A stretch of 64,000 nucleotides of DNA from Aliarcobacter sp017996075 (GTDB taxonomy: Bacteria > Campylobacterota > Campylobacteria > Campylobacterales > Arcobacteraceae), in assembly GCF_051062515.1 (NCBI RefSeq), contig NZ_JAMXEK010000001.1; one strand, written 5' to 3'. The notes beneath the pieces were generated by a model. It was given only the letters and a program-made list of their open reading frames with translations, did not search any database and was not told the origin of the DNA. Both the position numbers and the translations under genes were made by a program. Positions within the stretch are counted from its first letter, which is position 1, and each line of letters begins with the position of its first letter. Below, piece after piece: positions 60,241 to 64,000 of this stretch.

Positions 60241-60978
60241 ATGGAAATAATAAAAGTTTCAAATCTTCACACAGCTTTTGGAGATAATATTGTACACAAT
60301 GATATATCTTTTAGTGTAAAAGAGGGTGAAATATTTGGAGTTTTAGGTGGAAGTGGAAGCGGAAAGAGTGTTTTGGTAAAACAAATAGTTATGCTAAATC
60401 AGATACAAAAAGGTAAAATTGAGATTTTTAATAAAGATATTTCAAAACTAGGAATAGATGATTTAGAGAGCTTGAAGCTAAATTTTTCTTATCTTTTTCA
60501 ATTTGGTGCTTTATACTCTTTTTTAAATGTGATTGAAAATATAAGTGTGATGTTAAAAGAGTATACAAATTTACCAAAAGATTTGATAGAAAAAATTGCT
60601 TACACAAATTTGGATATTGTTGGTCTTCCAAAACATACAGCAAAACTATATCCAAGTGAGCTTAGTGGTGGAATGAAAAAAAGAGTTGCCCTTGCACGAA
60701 GTCTTGCAATGCAACCAAAACTTCTATTTTTGGATGAGCCAACAAGTGGATTAGATCCTGCTAGTACGCAAAGTGTAAATGAGCTTTTGCTATATTTAAA
60801 GAAAAATCTAAATATTACAACAGTTATAATAACTCACGATTTAGAGACAATAAAAACAGTTCTTGATAGATTTATAATTATAAGAAAAGAGAAGATATTT
60901 GATGGTAATATAACTGAAGCTATGAGTTCAAAAGATGAGTTTATAAAAGATTTTTTAACACATAAAAAGGCAGATTGA
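60241..60978 (+). CDS. mlaF: MlaF-type ABC transporter ATP-binding protein
   Basis: A 245-residue ATPase for the Mla lipid transporter. Walker A is GGSGSGKSVL, signature LSGGMKKRVALARSLA, Walker B LLFLDEPTSGLDP. The Q-loop LFQFGALYSFLNV is typical of MlaF. The ATG is 2 bases after the mlaE stop; the stop overlaps mlaD by 4 bases. Confidence 0.93.
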   Translation: MEIIKVSNLHTAFGDNIVHNDISFSVKEGEIFGVLGGSGSGKSVLVKQIVMLNQIQKGKIEIFNKDISKLGIDDLESLKLNFSYLFQFGALYSFLNVIENISVMLKEYTNLPKDLIEKIAYTNLDIVGLPKHTAKLYPSELSGGMKKRVALARSLAMQPKLLFLDEPTSGLDPASTQSVNELLLYLKKNLNITTVIITHDLETIKTVLDRFIIIRKEKIFDGNITEAMSSKDEFIKDFLTHKKAD

Positions 60979-61889
60979 TGGATACAAAGATTAATTTTTT
61001 TAGAATAGGTTTATTTGTAAGTGTAATATCTTTTTTACTAATTCTTGCAATATTTTGGTTGGGAAAATATGGTTTAGAAGATAAAAAATATGATACTTAT
61101 TATATCTATTTTGATGAGTCTATTTCTGGATTAAATATTGGTTCACCTATAAAATATAAAGGTTTTGATGTAGGACTTGTAAAGTATATAAAAATAAGTC
61201 CTCATAATTCAGAAAAAATTGAAGTAGAAATACAGATTCAAAAAGGAACTCCAATAAAAGATGATAACTATGCAATTTTGGGAAATCTTGGGATAACTGG
61301 ACTTAAATATGTTGAGTTAAAAGGTGGAAGTAGTGAAGCAAAACCTTTGGAAGAAAATAAATATGGTCTAAAAATAATAAATTCAAAAAAATCAGCTTTG
61401 AGTAATCTTGTTGATTCAACTGAAGATATTACAAAAGAGCTTACTTTTTTACTTCACTCTTTTAGAGATGTTTTAAATGAAGATAATTTAAAAAATTTCT
61501 CAATACTTCTTGAAAATAGCCGAAAAAGTATGGCAAATATTGAAAAGTTTTCTGATTATTTAGTAAAAAATCAAAGTAATATTGATGAACTTTTACTTAG
61601 TATGAAAAACTTTGCTACTATTGGAAGCTCATCTTTTATTAGTGTAAAAACTTCAGCTGATAATTTTAAAGCATTAACAACAAAGATGAAAGAGGATTTT
61701 GACAAAGGAAATTTTGATATAAAAGGGATGGCTCAAGAGAGTATTAATAATTTAGAAACGGTTTTAAAAAATTTGGATAATACTTTAAATCAAACTCAAG
61801 ATCTAATGAATAATCTAAATGAAAGCCCAAGTGATTTGATATTTAAACAAAAAGCAATAAAATATGGACCAGGAGAAAAAGATGATTAA
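60975..61889 (+). CDS. mlaD: MlaD/MCE-domain substrate-binding protein
   Basis: A 304-residue protein with one N-terminal transmembrane helix (about 7-27), an MCE domain (about 35-115, ISGLNIGSPIKYKGFDVGLVK), and a helical C-terminal region. It binds lipid and bridges the inner membrane complex to its partner. ATG at 60978 follows a TTG at 60975; both overlap the mlaF end. It overlaps the lipoprotein gene downstream. Confidence 0.92.
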   Translation: MMDTKINFFRIGLFVSVISFLLILAIFWLGKYGLEDKKYDTYYIYFDESISGLNIGSPIKYKGFDVGLVKYIKISPHNSEKIEVEIQIQKGTPIKDDNYAILGNLGITGLKYVELKGGSSEAKPLEENKYGLKIINSKKSALSNLVDSTEDITKELTFLLHSFRDVLNEDNLKNFSILLENSRKSMANIEKFSDYLVKNQSNIDELLLSMKNFATIGSSSFISVKTSADNFKALTTKMKEDFDKGNFDIKGMAQESINNLETVLKNLDNTLNQTQDLMNNLNESPSDLIFKQKAIKYGPGEKDD

Positions 61890-62481
61890 ACAAAATAAAA
61901 TCTTATTTGTAAGTAAAAGTACTTTTTTAGTTTTTTTAATATTTTTTATATTTAGTGGATGTGGATTAAAACAAGAGAGTTTATCTATAAATCATTATGG
62001 AATAGATTTTAAAACTCAAAAAAAAGCTGAGGTTTCAAAATTAAAATCAATTTTGATTGAAGAGGTAAATGTAAATAGAAGTTTTAATCTAACATCTATT
62101 TTTTATAGTACAAAACCATATTTATTTGAAGAGTATGCACAAAATAGATGGATAAATCTGCCTTCAAATATGATTTATAATCAATTAACAGATTCTTTTA
62201 TTACAAGTAATATTTTTGAAAATGTAGTTTTAAAAGATAAAAAAATCGAACATGAATATAGTTTAAAAACTGAAGTGATAAAACTTTATCAAACTTTTGA
62301 AGAAGATAAATCTTACGCAGTTTTAAAACTTAAATTTGATTTAGTAAAAGATAATAAGGTTTTAAAATCTTTTAATTTTGATAAAAAAGTATTGTGCAAA
62401 TCAAATAATGCCTATGGTTTTGTACAAGCCACAAATAAAGCTTTTGAAGAGAGTATAAATAGCTTGTTGAGTAGTTTTTGA
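61864..62481 (+). CDS. ABC-type transport auxiliary lipoprotein (Mla/PqiC-like)
   Basis: A 205-residue lipoprotein: signal ending in IFFIFSGC, lipobox Cys near 33 (a shorter start at 61882 is possible and gives a better signal). The mature domain resembles the auxiliary lipoprotein component of MCE transporters (KAEVSKLKSILIEEVNVNRSF, YSTKPYLFEEYAQNRWINLPSNMI). It starts inside mlaD and completes the mlaEFD unit; it may sit at the outer membrane. Confidence 0.85.
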   Translation: MDQEKKMIKQNKILFVSKSTFLVFLIFFIFSGCGLKQESLSINHYGIDFKTQKKAEVSKLKSILIEEVNVNRSFNLTSIFYSTKPYLFEEYAQNRWINLPSNMIYNQLTDSFITSNIFENVVLKDKKIEHEYSLKTEVIKLYQTFEEDKSYAVLKLKFDLVKDNKVLKSFNFDKKVLCKSNNAYGFVQATNKAFEESINSLLSSF

Positions 62482-62502
62482 TTTTAATTTATAAAAATTT
62501 AA

Positions 62503-63537
62503 TTACTTTAACCTTTTAGCAATAATTGGTGCAATATTCATAACCAAAAATAGTCTTACAATATGGTGCAAAGTTATATAAGGTAAATTTGCACCAACTA
62601 AAAGAGCTATTAAATTTATCTCAGTTTGACCACCAGGTCCAAAAGCAAGTAATATATCTAAAGTAGCAAAACCAAAAAAGTGGTGAATAATAAAAATAAA
62701 AATTCCACACAAGATTATTAAAATAACAAAATGTCCCAAAGTAGCAACTAAAGTATTAAAAATAGTTTTTAAATCAACATTTTTAAATGTAAATCCAATA
62801 ATTGAGCCAAAAACAACTTGAATAAATTTTAATAACTCATCTGGTATATGTGTGGTTACAAATCCGCCTGAATATAAAATAATACTTATAATCATAGGAC
62901 CAATCAAATATGCAGCTGTTAGTTTTATCTTTTTTGCAAAAACTGCTGCAACTACTCCAAAAATATAGATATATAAAAACTCAAACATATCTATATCTTT
63001 TATTGGTGTTGTTAAAAGCTGGTTACCTCGTATATCTATTTGAAAAATATATTGAATAATAAAAGGTAAAGATACAACTACAAAAAATAGTCTTGAACTT
63101 TGCATTAAAGTTATCTTTGCTGTATTTGCTTTTAGCTCTTGCCCAATTATTACCATCTCAATAACACCACCTGGCATTGAGCCTAAATATGAAGTTTTTA
63201 AATCATATTTTAAAACTTTATAGTAATAGTATGTTCCAAAAAATATAACTAAAATAGTAAATGGAACAACCAAAAGTAGGCTAATAGTATATTGTGGAAT
63301 ATAGTTTAAAATTGCTGGAGTAAAAGCACTTCCAATTGCTAGACCAATTAAAATTCTAGCAGGTGCTGAAAATAGTTTTGGGCTTTGTATTGGAATTTTT
63401 TGAAATCTTATTAATATGCTTGTAGCAAAAATACTTCCTAAAAGCCAAGGAAGAGGAAGATGCAAATATATAAAAATAAGTGAACCACAAAAAGCTACCA
63501 GCAAAGCTAGTAGCATTTGAAAAATATTTTTTATCAT
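62503..63537 (-). CDS. AbrB family membrane protein
   Basis: A 344-residue integral membrane protein with about ten helices in two internal repeats. Each repeat has a P-x-L-L-G-type turn, seen here as LPLPWLLGSIFATS and the second copy around KKIKLTAAYLIGPMI. GSMPGGVIEMVIIGQEL and FGPGGQTEINLIALLVG are the family signatures. AbrB-type proteins are thought to be regulators or ammonia monooxygenase-like transporters; no substrate is known. The stop of the HAD gene is 1 base away. Confidence 0.85.
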   Translation of the reverse strand: MIKNIFQMLLALLVAFCGSLIFIYLHLPLPWLLGSIFATSILIRFQKIPIQSPKLFSAPARILIGLAIGSAFTPAILNYIPQYTISLLLVVPFTILVIFFGTYYYYKVLKYDLKTSYLGSMPGGVIEMVIIGQELKANTAKITLMQSSRLFFVVVSLPFIIQYIFQIDIRGNQLLTTPIKDIDMFEFLYIYIFGVVAAVFAKKIKLTAAYLIGPMIISIILYSGGFVTTHIPDELLKFIQVVFGSIIGFTFKNVDLKTIFNTLVATLGHFVILIILCGIFIFIIHHFFGFATLDILLAFGPGGQTEINLIALLVGANLPYITLHHIVRLFLVMNIAPIIAKRLK

Positions 63538-64000
63538 TTAAAGTAGTGAGATGTGTTTTACAGCTTCTAAAGAGTCTTTTTTTACAATATTAGTATATTT
63601 TAAAAGTTCCTCTTCATTTGAGTAGCCACACGAAACTCCAACAGAGTTTATAGAGGCATTTGAAGCAGAGATTAAATCAAGTTTTGTATCTCCTACCATA
63701 AATGCTTGATGTTTTTTATCATCATATTTAAAAGCATCTAAAGCCTTTAAAATTGGCTCTTTATGAGGTTTTGGGTTTTCTACATCTTCTCTTCCAATTA
63801 TTACTTCAAAATGTTTTAAAATATCAAAGTTTTCTAATATTGGAGTTGAGTAGATTCTTGTTTTTGTAGTAACCACTCCAAGTCTTGCAAATTTTGAAGC
63901 TAAGGTTACTGCTTCAAAAGCATTTTCAAGAAGTAGTGTTTGAGCAACTGAAATATCTTTATATCTTAGTTTATAGCTATCTACAAAATCCCAAACAACA
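63538..64000 (-). CDS. gph: HAD-family phosphatase (phosphoglycolate phosphatase-like), partial
   Basis: The C-terminal part of a HAD phosphatase whose N-terminus lies beyond the right edge. The reading frame is open from the window end. It shows the helical cap region, motif II VVTTKTR (Thr), motif III Lys in ENPKPHKEP and motif IV MVGDTKLDLISASNA. Likely substrates are phosphoglycolate or pyrophosphate, as in Gph/PpaX. The Asp nucleophile motif is not in the window. Confidence 0.88.
   Translation of the reverse strand, partial: VVWDFVDSYKLRYKDISVAQTLLLENAFEAVTLASKFARLGVVTTKTRIYSTPILENFDILKHFEVIIGREDVENPKPHKEPILKALDAFKYDDKKHQAFMVGDTKLDLISASNASINSVGVSCGYSNEEELLKYTNIVKKDSLEAVKHISLL

Noticed and set aside
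1..64000. tRNA, rRNA, CRISPR, insertion sequences, prophage or replication origin
   Set aside because: I scanned for tRNA-like GGTTCGA arms, repeat-spacer arrays, transposase motifs and dense DnaA-type boxes and found nothing convincing; the single GGTTCGA at 45711 has no cloverleaf around it.

Overview
The window is AT-rich, densely coded chromosomal DNA from a member of the Campylobacterota, most likely an Arcobacter-type organism (Arcobacteraceae). The reasons are: the conserved block lspA-glmM / rpsT-prfA / pgpA / HP1021-type orphan regulator / fused ispDF; DUF507 between purA and carA; histidine kinases with the H-Q-W-R-Q-P-L box; and very low G+C throughout. Ectoine genes suggest a marine or salt-tolerant lineage. 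This is family-level inference, not a database result. I see no rRNA, tRNA, insertion sequence, prophage or CRISPR array.

Layout. 1-2.5 kb: HTH protein, metallophosphoesterase, HrcA-type controlled Hsp20, hemerythrin. 2.5-12 kb: sulfate uptake (cysA, cysW, cysT), a chemoreceptor, a GGDEF/EAL protein, an E1-like MoeB with rhodanese, a MoaD/CysO-like protein and the sulfate-binding protein. The two sulfate units have near-identical promoters and related leaders; the sbp leader carries a 15-codon ORF with two Cys codons. 12-18 kb: coaE, a spermidine-synthase-like protein, purM, a two-component system, then a sulfide:quinone oxidoreductase-like gene with DUF1641. 18-22.5 kb: gap, ywbE, pirin, a DODA-type dioxygenase, and two YceI genes around a marR gene. 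22.6-29 kb: class V aminotransferase, hisZ-like, purA, DUF507, carA, then convergent pabC/pabB/pyrB. 30-40 kb: a periplasmic haem-containing fatty acid cis/trans isomerase, argD, lspA, glmM, rpsT, prfA, pgpA, the orphan regulator, ispDF and an HDOD protein. 40-43.4 kb: TPP riboswitch-thiC, then a structured leader and the Mrp Fe-S carrier. 43.4-46.4 kb: ectoine genes ectABC (ectA frameshifted), a MerR-like regulator and a zinc-ribbon protein. 46.4-64 kb: hisIE, a prohibitin-like protein, ilvE, metH, a binding-protein/histidine kinase fusion, dacA, mnmD, luxS, the MlaEFD lipid transporter with its lipoprotein, an AbrB-type membrane protein and a HAD phosphatase cut by the window edge.

The most interesting material is non-coding. 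First is the mrp leader (about 42029-42201), with four hairpins, a duplicated 23-bp hairpin sequence, and a 10-nt segment that can pair either in its own hairpin or with the mrp ribosome binding site. Second is the sulfate-uptake leader at 11809-11943, with alternating complementary boxes around a Cys-containing mini-ORF. Other points are a homopolymer frameshift in ectA, a pabB frame with no standard start codon that runs through the pyrB terminator, a MoaD-like protein lacking the terminal Gly-Gly, three 11-bp tandem repeats between an OmpR-type regulator and sqr, and a CIRCE-type operator at hsp20.
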